Positions 8,602 to 15,751 of a stretch of 21,019 nt of DNA are shown here, piece after piece. The notes beneath the pieces were generated by a model. That model saw only the letters and a program-made list of their open reading frames with translations. It was not told the origin of the DNA and did not search any database. The stretch covers positions 1-21,019 of the IMG/VR virus record IMGVR_UViG_3300008107_000879, one strand, 5' to 3'. The position numbers and the translations under genes are program-made. This DNA is from a virus. Each line of letters begins with the position of its first letter. The stretch's first letter is position 1.

Positions 8602-9309
8602 CTATTTTGAAACAACTTCGTACTCAAGACCCATGCCAATACCAAAGCCATATTGCTGTGCCTTCTGTCCTTGTAGAGATGTAATATCATTAGGGTCTCC
8701 GTTACCAATACCAGATACTTGTGACGCTACCCTGGCTTTCATGGCTTCCCAAGGGTCTTCGTTCTTAGTTCCACTTGCTTCATCTAGGTCTACGCCTTGC
8801 ATAGCAGCAAGGAACTTTTTTTCGTTGTAGTCCAATTCTCTTCTTGATTCAAGAATAGCCATCATTTCTGGCATAGATATATTACTCTCTAATTCATCAT
8901 AGTTCTTCCAGATTCCTAACAAGAATAGTTCTGATTCAAGTTTAACTAAATCAAGATTGTCCCAACTATTCTCGCTTTTAGATTTTGCAGTTTGTGGCAT
9001 AGGCTCGTTGGTATCTTCGCTTTTCTTAATTTTAACACCAGCACAAACATCGATAATCTTGTATATTGTTGGCAAGTCTACAGAGTCTTCCAAGTCCTCA
9101 ATTGTTTTAATTACTGGGTGGTATTGTTTCATTGCAATTCTTACGCATTCAGAGAGGATGGCAATAGACTCTTCGTCTGTCTTTGCCTCCTTGATAGTAT
9201 CGAATACGTCCATGAACTGTCTCATGTACTTGATTTTTAATGGTGAGACTTCTATAACTGTTCCGTCAACTAACTCAACTTCATCTATAGTGTATATTTT
9301 TGTAGGCAT
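8602..9309 (-). CDS. Tail assembly chaperone, long form (235 aa)
   Basis: Residues 11-94 form the same domain as the short chaperone. A charged linker follows at 95-113, then an extension (114-235) starting NSWDNLDLVKLESELFL. This is the arrangement expected of the GT-like product that links tail-tube subunits and the tape measure protein, but here the extension is in the same reading frame and no frameshift is needed. The gene lies between the major tail protein terminator and the short chaperone. No Shine-Dalgarno sequence precedes the ATG; instead TGG-TATACT ends six bases before it, consistent with a leaderless transcript. The role is assigned from position and from paralogy with the short form. 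Confidence 0.8.
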   Translation of the reverse strand: MPTKIYTIDEVELVDGTVIEVSPLKIKYMRQFMDVFDTIKEAKTDEESIAILSECVRIAMKQYHPVIKTIEDLEDSVDLPTIYKIIDVCAGVKIKKSEDTNEPMPQTAKSKSENSWDNLDLVKLESELFLLGIWKNYDELESNISMPEMMAILESRRELDYNEKKFLAAMQGVDLDEASGTKNEDPWEAMKARVASQVSGIGNGDPNDITSLQGQKAQQYGFGIGMGLEYEVVSK

Positions 9310-9315
9310 TCTATA

Positions 9316-9324
9316 AGTATACCA
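9316..9324 (-). promoter_or_regulatory. Candidate leaderless extended -10 promoter for the long chaperone
   Basis: TGG-TATACT is fused to the T-tract of the preceding terminator and ends six bases before the ATG at 9309. Transcription would start at or next to the start codon. No ribosome site is present. Confidence 0.5.
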
Positions 9325-9360
9325 AAAAAGAAACTGCCCCAGGAGTAAACCCAGGGCAGT
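9324..9360 (-). terminator. Rho-independent terminator after the major tail protein
   Basis: On the minus strand the arms ACTGCCCTGGG and CCTGGGGCAGT form an 11-bp stem with two G-U pairs and a 6-base loop, followed by TTCTTTTTT. It lies 17 bases beyond the major tail protein stop and would end that highly expressed message. Confidence 0.9.
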
Positions 9361-9377
9361 CTCAACACTATTTAATT

Positions 9378-10118
9378 TTAGTAACTGCGGTCAACAATCT
9401 TACCATAAGCACCGTTGTTGTCTGGAAGCAGACGGAACGATACTTCGAAGGATGTTGCTGCATCACGCTTTGCGGATACTGTTACTGAGTCGATTGACAC
9501 AGCACGGTATGCAACGTAAACACGCTCTGCCTGGTTGCTGGTTGTATCTGGAGTTGTACCAGATAGGTTACCAAGTCCAGGACCAACAGCAATAATACCA
9601 CGTTCGATTGGGTAGTCACCCAAGTCGCCTGAAGTAATATTTAGGAATGTGTTAACGTCTGTACCACCTGATGTTAGAACAGCAGATGATGCAACAGTAC
9701 CTGTCTGTGCAGCACCTAGAGTTAGAAGACGAGTTGCTTCTGTAGATGTTCCCAGGTTAAGTACACCAAAGTCTGAAGTCTTGCCAGCGATTGCTAGGAG
9801 AAGGTTCTCCAGGGTCGCTTCAGCAAGAGTAGTCTTTAGGGTAACTTTCATTCCCTGCTTGAAGATTTTAGCGGTGTCTAGTAGTTGGTCTACCATTACC
9901 TCACCAAAGTCTGGAGCGAATGCGATTTCTAGACCGTTGTTGGTGTAACCAACGTTACGGAAGTTTGTAGTTTCACGAAGGGCTAGTGTCTCTTTGTAAG
10001 ATTCTCCATCAATGAAGTTAGGAACAGTTGCTGAAGTCAGCGTTGCTGTGTCCTTAGTTACGAAAAGAGCAGCAGCACCAACGATAATGTTAGCATTTGA
10101 GCCTCTTGTATAAGCCAT
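9378..10118 (-). CDS. Major tail (tube) protein (246 aa)
   Basis: The protein has the size and position of the polymerising tail-tube subunit: after the neck and tail-completion genes and before the chaperones and tape measure gene. The N-terminus (MAYTRGSNANIIVGAAALFV) and the C-terminal FEVSFRLLPDNNGAYGKIVD resemble tail-tube proteins of actinobacteriophages as I recall them. It is rich in Thr, Ser and small residues, as expected for a beta-rich tube protein. It has its own promoter with a leader of about 50 bases and a strong terminator, so it forms a single-gene transcription unit suited to high output. No sheath gene adjoins it, which argues for a non-contractile tail. Confidence 0.85.
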   Translation of the reverse strand: MAYTRGSNANIIVGAAALFVTKDTATLTSATVPNFIDGESYKETLALRETTNFRNVGYTNNGLEIAFAPDFGEVMVDQLLDTAKIFKQGMKVTLKTTLAEATLENLLLAIAGKTSDFGVLNLGTSTEATRLLTLGAAQTGTVASSAVLTSGGTDVNTFLNITSGDLGDYPIERGIIAVGPGLGNLSGTTPDTTSNQAERVYVAYRAVSIDSVTVSAKRDAATSFEVSFRLLPDNNGAYGKIVDRSY

Positions 10119-10172
10119 ATTTTTTCACCATCTTTCATTTATGAATTTTGTGAACGGTGTTTCCTCTGTATT

Positions 10173-10181
10173 AGTATACCA
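10173..10181 (-). promoter_or_regulatory. Candidate extended -10 promoter of the major tail protein
   Basis: TGG-TATACT lies 54 bases before the ATG at 10118 in a gap of 74 bases. The predicted leader contains a small TTCAT-AA-ATGAA inverted repeat and a modest GGTGA ribosome site. Confidence 0.55.
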
Positions 10182-10192
10182 TGCTTTTAGTA

Positions 10193-10717
10193 TTAGTCTT
10201 GTTCTATCATTGTATAGTCGTAATAGATGATAATCTTGTTACCACCGTAGGTTCTGGCTGTACCGAAGTTGACGATATCTCTGGTCTCCTGAAGCATAAA
10301 CACCTTGAAACCAAAGAAGTTAAAGTTTGGCTCGATAGTTTCCCCTTCGACAACAATCGAACCCTTTTGTTTGCACCAAGCATTTAGTTCTTCTGCTGTC
10401 TCGTCTTCACGGTCCATAAGTCTATTAACCTTTTCAGTGATTTTAATCATGTTGATGATTGAGTTTTCTGCGGTGGCATAGAAGTAGTAAAGCAATTGCT
10501 CACACTTGATATGTGGGAATGGGCTTTTACGCATACGCATAAGTCGGTCGTATGTACACATTACCCCACCTGCTGGGAAGAACTCGGTAACGTCATTTAT
10601 AGTTGACGGCGTGGTAGGAAAGAATGGGACTGTCTCAAATCCAAGCCCTTCAAGTTTTTCCTGTAGGTAGGCGTTTACCCAAAGTACTGGTGTGTTAAGA
10701 ATAGATGTTCTGCTCAT
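10193..10717 (-). CDS. Tail terminator or tail completion protein (174 aa)
   Basis: This is the last gene before the major tail protein in the connector and neck cluster, the usual position of the tail terminator that caps the tube (lambda gpU-like). I see no diagnostic motif. Visible features are the N-terminal VNAYLQEKLEGLGFETVPFF, which fits the opening helix and strand of small tail terminator proteins, and a beta-rich end with FNFFGFKVFML. The ATG shares one base with the stop of the gene before it (TAATG). A TGG-TAGAAT sequence ends six bases before the start, inside that gene, so an internal leaderless promoter is possible. The function is a positional guess. Confidence 0.55.
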   Translation of the reverse strand: MSRTSILNTPVLWVNAYLQEKLEGLGFETVPFFPTTPSTINDVTEFFPAGGVMCTYDRLMRMRKSPFPHIKCEQLLYYFYATAENSIINMIKITEKVNRLMDREDETAEELNAWCKQKGSIVVEGETIEPNFNFFGFKVFMLQETRDIVNFGTARTYGGNKIIIYYDYTMIEQD

Positions 10718-11400
10718 TAGTCTATTCTACCACCTTTCGTTGCCCATTGGTAGCCAACTTTAAATCCTAGTGCTTTACCCTGTTTTGACCCTGCAAGCAC
10801 ATTATCCTTGTACACTCTTGGGTCATTTAGATGCGATAGTACTCCACTTGTCATTAAGAATGCTTGGGTAAAGTAACTGTCAAAGAATGTTTTAATTGTT
10901 CTTTCAAATCCCCCCTCAACGTTTGAGCCTCCTGGGTTTTCAACTACAACTGGTTTCTTTGTAAATATCTGCTCTCCGTCAACATTAAAAGAAAGTACCG
11001 AAGCCTGTTTTGGTCTAATTGTGACTGGCGTTCCTCTTTCCATAATCTCTGCCTTATCATAGAAAGGAACAGTAGAATTTTTAGAATATGAAGATGATTG
11101 GGAAAATGTGTAATTAAAGGAAAGACCACTCTTGCCAACAACAAGATAATCAATGTCAAACAGTCTTGCTTCTGGAGAACCAGTCTGATACCATTCATAG
11201 ACGTGATGAAGTGTTTCTGGACTCACCCTTGCGTTTGTATCTATAAAGTCTTTTAGCGATTCTATGACTTCTTTACCAAGATTATCCATAATTATTGGAG
11301 AGGCTGCCTCAACACCGTTCAAAAAACCAATAGAGTATTGGGTTAGGTTATTTAAACTATTAACAAAACTCTTAGTGTCTAGGTCTACTTTTAGTGTCAT
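10717..11400 (-). CDS. Neck / head-tail joining protein, minor tail type (227 aa)
   Basis: The third gene of the connector cluster, with a 4-base ATGA overlap with the gene before it. The N-terminal part (SLNNLTQYSIGFLNGVEAASPII) is helical. The middle carries an ERGTPVTIRPKQASVLSF segment like those in HK97 gp10-type and related neck proteins, which often have a helix followed by a beta domain. The C-terminus is basic and aromatic. Position between head-completion and tail-terminator genes supports a joining role. The exact family was not confirmed. Confidence 0.55.
   Translation of the reverse strand: MTLKVDLDTKSFVNSLNNLTQYSIGFLNGVEAASPIIMDNLGKEVIESLKDFIDTNARVSPETLHHVYEWYQTGSPEARLFDIDYLVVGKSGLSFNYTFSQSSSYSKNSTVPFYDKAEIMERGTPVTIRPKQASVLSFNVDGEQIFTKKPVVVENPGGSNVEGGFERTIKTFFDSYFTQAFLMTSGVLSHLNDPRVYKDNVLAGSKQGKALGFKVGYQWATKGGRID
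10724..10732 (-). promoter_or_regulatory. Possible leaderless -10 element before the tail completion gene
   Basis: TGG-TAGAAT overlaps the last codons of the preceding gene and ends six bases before the ATG at 10717. It matches the TGTGGTAGAATAG in front of the 1019-residue gene at ten or more consecutive bases. A weak AAAGGTGG also lies here, so ordinary translational coupling is an equally good reading. Confidence 0.3.
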
Positions 11401-11843
11401 AGGTCAACAGCCTGATTCTCTGAGCGTCTAAGTATAACTTTATAGTATTCCGTTTTTCCAAATGGACCAACAATTGGGACAAGTGTGGCAATTTCAAATA
11501 ATGTAGCATTGCCAGAACGTGGTCCTGAAGTTTCGCTATGAATTAGTATGCCATCGTTGCCACGAATATTGGTAACAATAATGTTTGTAGTAGAGTACAG
11601 AGTATCAGTACTTGATATTGCTGGATTGTTTCTAAGCCTACCAATAAGAGCAGTATCAATAATAATGTTTGCTTCTGTTCCAACATCTTCTTTGAACTTG
11701 CTGCCACCGACGTTAAAGAAACAGGCAACTGTCTTATCTAGGACCCACTGCTTCTTTAAGTTACCATAAGCACCAGTCTCAACTATTGGATAGTAGATAT
11801 CAGCAAGTAGTGGGTAAGCAAAGTCTGTGGTTTCGCATATCAT
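11397..11843 (-). CDS. Head closure / head-tail connector protein (148 aa)
   Basis: Beta-rich small protein second in the connector cluster. It contains LRNNPAISSTDTLYSTTNIIVTNI and a C-terminal FGKTEYYKVILRRSE; strand-rich proteins with this kind of end are common as head-closure (stopper) proteins. Its ATG shares the final A of the previous stop codon (TAATG) and its own end overlaps the next start by four bases, so all four genes of this cluster appear translationally coupled. The role is inferred from order and size. Confidence 0.55.
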   Translation of the reverse strand: MICETTDFAYPLLADIYYPIVETGAYGNLKKQWVLDKTVACFFNVGGSKFKEDVGTEANIIIDTALIGRLRNNPAISSTDTLYSTTNIIVTNIRGNDGILIHSETSGPRSGNATLFEIATLVPIVGPFGKTEYYKVILRRSENQAVDL

Positions 11844-12985
11844 TATAGTATCGCTGGCTTGAATGTACTGCCCTTATAGTTGTTAAGAATCTTATCAACG
11901 AGCATGTTGCCAGTTCCCTCCAAAAATTGTGGGGCAAACTTAATGTCAAATTGGTCTGTTTTGTATTGGGTTACAAATCTTTTGTAATAGTCGTTGCTTC
12001 CGCACTTCAACTCTTCTACCAAAATTCTTGCAGCCTTTTCTACATCTGCTGGAATTGTCTTGTATCCTGCATCTAAGATAAAAGTAAAGTCGCTTCCTTC
12101 TGCAAATGCCACATAGCCAGTCCTTTGCCCAGCATGTACTGCTAGGTCACCAGAGCCTGATGGGAGCCTTAGTGGGGTAGATTCGTTCCTATTGTACACT
12201 CCATTTGCCTCTACTCTAGCAATAGCAGAATTGTCTAGCAAGGTCTTGTATTCGTATTCCCAGGTTCTAAGAACTGTTCCAGCAGTAGAGATATTGCCTG
12301 TGGTTGAGTTTGCAAAACTAAAAGATGTGGTTGTTGGAACTGCCGTGACAGAAAATGTTCCACGGTATCCTGTTGGGACAACTGCAGAAATTGTAACTAC
12401 GTCGCCAACCTCAAAACCATGTGCAGTAGCCGTTGTTAACGTTACAGTTCCAGATGATATTGTTGGGGTCTGTGTTGCAAGAGTGATGGCAACATCTTCG
12501 CCATTAAAAATAAGAACGTTGTTCTCGTATACCTTTAGGACTTTATTGACATTGTGCCAGATTGGGAAGTAGTCTCCTCCCTGTCCTTCTTTTACAATAA
12601 CAAGTTTGTGGTTGTAGAAATCGCTTTTGTCAAGGTAGTTATCCATGATAGACCTAGCGATGATTTCCCAGTTTTTGTATTCCGCAATTTCTTGTGCAGT
12701 AGTTGCTAAACTATTTGGATTAATATATGGTCTATAGATTGTTAGGTTTTCGTCTACAACAATTTCCCCAGTAGAATCCTTTACTTGAAACAAAAAGTCA
12801 CGGTCGTATTGTACTTTTGAGCGTGGCAATACATATGAGATTTGCTTGTTTGCATCTGATGTAAGCGTGGATGTTTCGGATGAGTGGTCCACCAAATCCT
12901 GTACATAAACAGAATATGCAGTGTTAGCCGCTGGCACATCCCACTTAGTTGTAATTGGATATGGTGGAACCCTCAAAACTTCCAT
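11843..12985 (-). CDS. Head-tail connector protein with inserted beta module (380 aa)
   Basis: First gene of the connector cluster after the capsid genes. Its C-terminal region (about 300-370: KAARILVEELKCGSNDYYKRF) has the helical look of adaptor proteins that dock to the portal. Residues about 168-238 form a distinct Thr/Val-rich module (TATAHGFEVGDVVTISAVVP then YRGTFSVTAVPTTTSFSFA). This sequence pattern recurs in many phage and bacterial structural proteins and is sometimes annotated as an E1 FCCH-like domain. The ATG follows the preceding stop immediately (TAA-ATG), with GGAGG about 11 bases upstream. An adaptor function fits the position; the module may face outward as a decoration. 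Confidence 0.6.
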   Translation of the reverse strand: MEVLRVPPYPITTKWDVPAANTAYSVYVQDLVDHSSETSTLTSDANKQISYVLPRSKVQYDRDFLFQVKDSTGEIVVDENLTIYRPYINPNSLATTAQEIAEYKNWEIIARSIMDNYLDKSDFYNHKLVIVKEGQGGDYFPIWHNVNKVLKVYENNVLIFNGEDVAITLATQTPTISSGTVTLTTATAHGFEVGDVVTISAVVPTGYRGTFSVTAVPTTTSFSFANSTTGNISTAGTVLRTWEYEYKTLLDNSAIARVEANGVYNRNESTPLRLPSGSGDLAVHAGQRTGYVAFAEGSDFTFILDAGYKTIPADVEKAARILVEELKCGSNDYYKRFVTQYKTDQFDIKFAPQFLEGTGNMLVDKILNNYKGSTFKPAIL

Positions 12986-13381
12986 TTAGGCAAATGCCTC
13001 CGCTACTTCTTCTGGGGTACATACACGAATGCCTCGCTGTGCTGTCCAGAAGTCTACATACTTCTTTGGAACAATGTTGTAGCCAACATTAATTTTTCCA
13101 AAGCCATCTGCGTATACGTTGCGTGTTGAGAATAGTGCAACCTTAGTGGTTGTTGATTCTTGTACAACTTCTTTCTTTTCTACCTTTGCTTTTCCAGCAT
13201 CTGTAGTTGTTGAACCGATTACGCCATCTGCATTGAATCCCAATGTAGGAACGTCTTTTGTTGGTTCTGGTGCTACGATAACCTTTTCCTCAACTGCTTC
13301 TGCCACTTCTTCTACAGGTGCTTCTACAACTGCATCTTCAACAACAGGCTTTGGGGTAGGTGTCTTTTTTACTTCAGCCAT
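12986..13381 (-). CDS. Small capsid-associated protein with acidic, low-complexity N-terminus (131 aa)
   Basis: Residues 1-60 are a low-complexity run of Val, Glu, Ala and Pro. The C-terminal 50 residues (VALFSTRNVYADGFGKINVG then ending TPEEVAEAFA) form a compact conserved-looking unit that I recall next to capsid genes of actinobacteriophages. It may be a minor head or decoration component, but no function is established from sequence. AAGGAGG seven bases before the ATG sets the start. A TGG-TATAAT promoter lies between the capsid terminator and this gene, so it heads the connector transcription unit. Confidence 0.6.
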   Translation of the reverse strand: MAEVKKTPTPKPVVEDAVVEAPVEEVAEAVEEKVIVAPEPTKDVPTLGFNADGVIGSTTTDAGKAKVEKKEVVQESTTTKVALFSTRNVYADGFGKINVGYNIVPKKYVDFWTAQRGIRVCTPEEVAEAFA

Positions 13382-13407
13382 GATAAATCCTCCTTAGATT
13401 TAATTTA

Positions 13408-13416
13408 ATTATACCA
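13408..13416 (-). promoter_or_regulatory. Extended -10 promoter of the connector unit
   Basis: TGG-TATAAT, a perfect -10 with TGn extension, lies between the capsid terminator and the AAGGAGG ribosome site (13389-13395). The predicted leader is about 20 bases. Confidence 0.6.
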
Positions 13417-13427
13417 GATAAATATAG

Positions 13428-13458
13428 AAAGGGGGTAGAGAAATTAATCCCTACCCCC
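13428..13458 (-). terminator. Rho-independent terminator after the major capsid protein
   Basis: The arms GGGGGTAGGGA and TCTCTACCCCC form an 11-bp stem (one G-U) around a 6-base loop, followed by TTTCTATATTT on the minus strand. It lies 26 bases past the capsid stop. Confidence 0.88.
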
Positions 13459-13484
13459 AATCAAAGGGTAACACTAAACAGAGA

Positions 13485-14468
13485 TTAGTCTGTAGTTGTG
13501 TCTGCGAATGCTACTGCATCCAGTTCTTCCCATGCAATTCCAAAGCGAACGAATACTGTGTATTCTACAGTGTCCTTCTTTGGTACATAGAAACGGTTCA
13601 CAGTGATATCTCTCTGGAAGCCCCAAATACGGTTCTGTGGGAACGTTAGGTCAACGAATCCTGCAGGGTAGTAAGGAACTTCAAGAACAGGTACACCTAG
13701 TACACGAGTCTGACGTGCTTCACCGAAAGTCTGGTTTGCACCACCTAGGAACTCTCCACGAGAACCTTCGGTAGAACCAATGTTAGCAATAACTGTACCA
13801 TTGTTCTTAACAATGTTGGCAAATGTGTCTGTACCAGCATAGAACTTTAGTCCGTTAGTGATAGCACGGTATCTACGAGGCATAGCCAAGATAAGTGCTT
13901 GCATTCTTTCAGTTGTCCAATCAGTGAACGCAGCGTTCGACCCAACTAGAGTTGTGTTGATTACTTCGTGTGCACTTCCAAGGTTTGAACCAGAACCAAC
14001 GTTAGGGTTGGTCTTTTCCAAGTTAATGAATCCGTTCATAATGCTTAGGAACGAGCCTGTCGAACCGTCGCCGTTGATGGCTAGGTCTTCGATGTCGTTA
14101 CCGAAAGCATTAGTCATTAGACGCACTAGGTGGTCCTCTAGAGCAGCACCTTCGATGTTATCTTCAAGTGACTCTGCAGAAACTTCCCAGTCTAGACGAA
14201 TCTTCTTGGTTGTTAGTTCTACCTTAGAGAAGGTAGCACCAGTGTTTGGATAAGCTGGACTTGCAGAGGCAGATGGGTTTACACCATTTGCACCAGTGGT
14301 TACACCAAAGTTAGCGGTTGGGCTGTTGCCCAGAAAAGTACCGTGCTCGGAAAAAGCACCTGTACCTGACGAAACGCTAGCTGCTGTACCGAAAGCACCT
14401 TCAGCGTTAGGGTATCCAGAAACTGGAGACGCACCTGAAGGCATATTTTTGATAATTTCTTCTGACAT
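13485..14468 (-). CDS. Major capsid protein, HK97 fold (327 aa)
   Basis: The gene follows the protease/scaffold gene directly, as major capsid genes do. Features that fit the HK97 fold include the helix region LEDNIEGAALEDHLVRLMTN, then GNDIEDLAINGDGS and a long loop, the FYAGTDTFANIV region, and a C-terminal PQNRIWGFQRDITVNRFYVP strand set. The N-terminus is Gly/Ser/Ala-rich and has no long scaffolding delta domain, consistent with a separate scaffold. I place the start at ATG 14468: a GTG at 14480 in the same frame lies inside the Shine-Dalgarno sequence and is not credible. AGGAGGTGA in front of it and the terminator behind indicate very high expression. Confidence 0.9.
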   Translation of the reverse strand: MSEEIIKNMPSGASPVSGYPNAEGAFGTAASVSSGTGAFSEHGTFLGNSPTANFGVTTGANGVNPSASASPAYPNTGATFSKVELTTKKIRLDWEVSAESLEDNIEGAALEDHLVRLMTNAFGNDIEDLAINGDGSTGSFLSIMNGFINLEKTNPNVGSGSNLGSAHEVINTTLVGSNAAFTDWTTERMQALILAMPRRYRAITNGLKFYAGTDTFANIVKNNGTVIANIGSTEGSRGEFLGGANQTFGEARQTRVLGVPVLEVPYYPAGFVDLTFPQNRIWGFQRDITVNRFYVPKKDTVEYTVFVRFGIAWEELDAVAFADTTTD

Positions 14469-14469
14469 T

Positions 14470-14931
14470 TTATTTTTCACCTCCTAGTGAATTTATTTTA
14501 GTAAATCGGATGTTGTGAGGAAACTTCCGCCCCATACTGATTTTAGACTTACGGAAAGCGGTGTCTGCTTCTACTGCGTCAATACGCTTTCCAAGATTGT
14601 TAAAGTCTGACTCTGCATCTGCAACCTGTGTGGTTACATAACCGAGAGACTTCTTTAGTTCAGCAACATCGGCAACTAGTGATGCATTTGCATCTGCTAG
14701 TGACTTAATGATTGCTGTAATGTCGCTAAAGGCTGTCGCAACTGTTGAGCCTAGTTCTGAAACTGCCTTAGCAATTTCTTCCTCTGAACCAGGAACATCT
14801 TCTACAACTTCTTCTACATGTGCTGGCTCGGCTACTGGAGCCTCTTCAACAACTTCTTCTGTAGCAGGAGCGTCAACAACTTCTGCCTCTGGAGCGACAT
14901 CTACTGATTCAACGTTTTCGTTTTCAGTCAT
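14470..14931 (-). CDS. Nested in-frame scaffold protein (153 aa), internal start
   Basis: Inside the protease gene, codon 255 is an ATG preceded by AAGGAG at nine bases. The product from here begins MTENENVESVDVAPEAEV and contains exactly the acidic, coiled-coil and basic-tail part, without the protease. Lambda C/Nu3 and similar phages make scaffold this way, in excess over the protease. The start site is seen in sequence; that it is used is inference. Confidence 0.7.
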   Translation of the reverse strand: MTENENVESVDVAPEAEVVDAPATEEVVEEAPVAEPAHVEEVVEDVPGSEEEIAKAVSELGSTVATAFSDITAIIKSLADANASLVADVAELKKSLGYVTTQVADAESDFNNLGKRIDAVEADTAFRKSKISMGRKFPHNIRFTKINSLGGEK

Positions 14932-15693
14932 GTTATCATTCTCCTTTTTAATAGTCTTAGAAGTATTAATGCCTTTAGCACTATCTACTAAGAACTTTAT
15001 CATGTCAATCTTGTCAGTATCTGACTTCTCAACAAAACCTATGTTCTGCATACTTGCACCAGTAACTGGGCTAGTTGCTGCTTCTTCTTCTGAGATTGTT
15101 ACCAATCCTGATTCTTTGTCCCAGAATACATTTTCTAGAACTGTTTCTGTACCCTCGCCAACGATGGTGTCTACGCCATCAACCTTCTCTACAGAGATGA
15201 TATTGGCAAACTGGTTTGCTGGGCTGTCAACAAGTGACAACTCAACTAGGGTGTAGTCTTTAATAATACGGATACTTGCATCCATCTTTTCGTCGTAGGC
15301 ATCGTCCCACTTGTTCATTTTACCGCCAATAGAAAATCCTGTGTATGTTCCATCTAGAACCTTTTCCCATGCATCCTGAGCACCCTTTGAAACGTATGCT
15401 GATACATAAATGCCCTGATAGAACTTCTTTTCTTCTGGGTCAAAATACTTGTCTTCTTTGAAAGCAACCATCTTGCCAACAGCCTTTGGCTGGTGCATTT
15501 CACGGATGTTGCCACGGAACTTAGAGAATGCTTCTAGAGAAGCCTCTGGAGTAACAATGTCATTCTGGCGGTCAAGGTTGTCGAGGGTGGCAAAACCAGA
15601 AACGATTCTGCGTTCTGCGTCCACCTTTGTTAGTGGCATTGAAATACGGAGATTATTTCCGTCAACGTCGAAGTGTGCCTTTTGAATACTCAT
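14470..15693 (-). CDS. Prohead protease fused to scaffold (407 aa)
   Basis: Residues 1-170 look like an S78/XkdF-type prohead protease: VSGFATLDNLDRQNDIVTPE, REMHQP with His67, YTGFSIGG with Ser121, and VELSLVDSPAN with Glu151. These fit the His-Ser-Glu/Asp catalytic arrangement of the family. Residues about 255-407 are acidic, Val/Glu/Ala/Pro-rich, then coiled-coil-like (LADANASLVADVAELKKSLG), and end in a basic tail, as scaffolds do. Such proteases cut scaffold and capsid N-termini during maturation. An internal start with its own ribosome site divides the two halves. The ATG at 15693 has no Shine-Dalgarno sequence; TATAAT ends six bases before it. The stop lies one base before the capsid ATG. 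Confidence 0.88.
   Translation of the reverse strand: MSIQKAHFDVDGNNLRISMPLTKVDAERRIVSGFATLDNLDRQNDIVTPEASLEAFSKFRGNIREMHQPKAVGKMVAFKEDKYFDPEEKKFYQGIYVSAYVSKGAQDAWEKVLDGTYTGFSIGGKMNKWDDAYDEKMDASIRIIKDYTLVELSLVDSPANQFANIISVEKVDGVDTIVGEGTETVLENVFWDKESGLVTISEEEAATSPVTGASMQNIGFVEKSDTDKIDMIKFLVDSAKGINTSKTIKKENDNMTENENVESVDVAPEAEVVDAPATEEVVEEAPVAEPAHVEEVVEDVPGSEEEIAKAVSELGSTVATAFSDITAIIKSLADANASLVADVAELKKSLGYVTTQVADAESDFNNLGKRIDAVEADTAFRKSKISMGRKFPHNIRFTKINSLGGEK
14477..14485 (-). promoter_or_regulatory. Near-ideal ribosome binding site of the major capsid protein
   Basis: AGGAGGTGA, a nine-base match to the 16S rRNA anti-Shine-Dalgarno end, lies eight bases before the ATG at 14468. It overlaps the last codons of the protease/scaffold gene and fixes the capsid start. 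Confidence 0.85.
14941..14946 (-). promoter_or_regulatory. Internal ribosome binding site for the nested scaffold
   Basis: AAGGAG (with flanking A-rich sequence) lies nine bases before the in-frame ATG at 14931, in the middle of the protease reading frame and at the domain boundary. Confidence 0.7.
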
Positions 15694-15699
15694 AGACTA

Positions 15700-15705
15700 A
15701 TTATA
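15700..15705 (-). promoter_or_regulatory. Candidate leaderless -10 promoter of the protease/scaffold gene
   Basis: A perfect TATAAT ends six bases before the ATG at 15693, with no ribosome site in between. It has GGC rather than TGn in front. Confidence 0.45.
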
Positions 15706-15719
15706 GCCCCCTTTTACTG

Positions 15720-15749
15720 AAGTGTTATACAAATGTTATTATAACACTT
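15720..15749. repeat. Perfect 10-bp inverted repeat between portal and protease genes
   Basis: The arms AAGTGTTATA (15720-15729) and TATAACACTT (15740-15749) are separated by 10 bases. The repeat starts two bases beyond the portal stop codon. A run of six T (15748-15753) follows on the plus strand, so as a hairpin it looks like a terminator for plus-strand transcription, not for the portal message. On the minus strand one arm contains TGT-TATAAT, an extended -10. It may be an operator, a promoter or a processing hairpin. Confidence 0.6.
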
Positions 15750-15751
15750 TT

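Noticed and set aside
9000-9060. A-rich stretch AAAATTAAGAAAAGC in the long chaperone as a frameshift site
   Set aside because: The frame continues through it to a full-length product, it is not a classical slippery heptamer, and the short form is supplied by a separate gene.
8957-9316. A 119-codon plus-strand open frame opposite the long chaperone
   Set aside because: Opposite a protein with a clear paralogue next door; no ribosome site or recognisable sequence.
14469-14480. GTG start for the major capsid protein giving four extra residues
   Set aside because: The GTG lies inside the AGGAGGTGA ribosome binding site; the ATG at 14468 has correct spacing.
14708-15256. A 182-codon open frame on the plus strand
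   Set aside because: It is the antisense shadow of the protease/scaffold gene; Ser/Thr/Ala-rich composition mirrors the Glu/Val/Ala codons of the real gene and it has no ribosome site.
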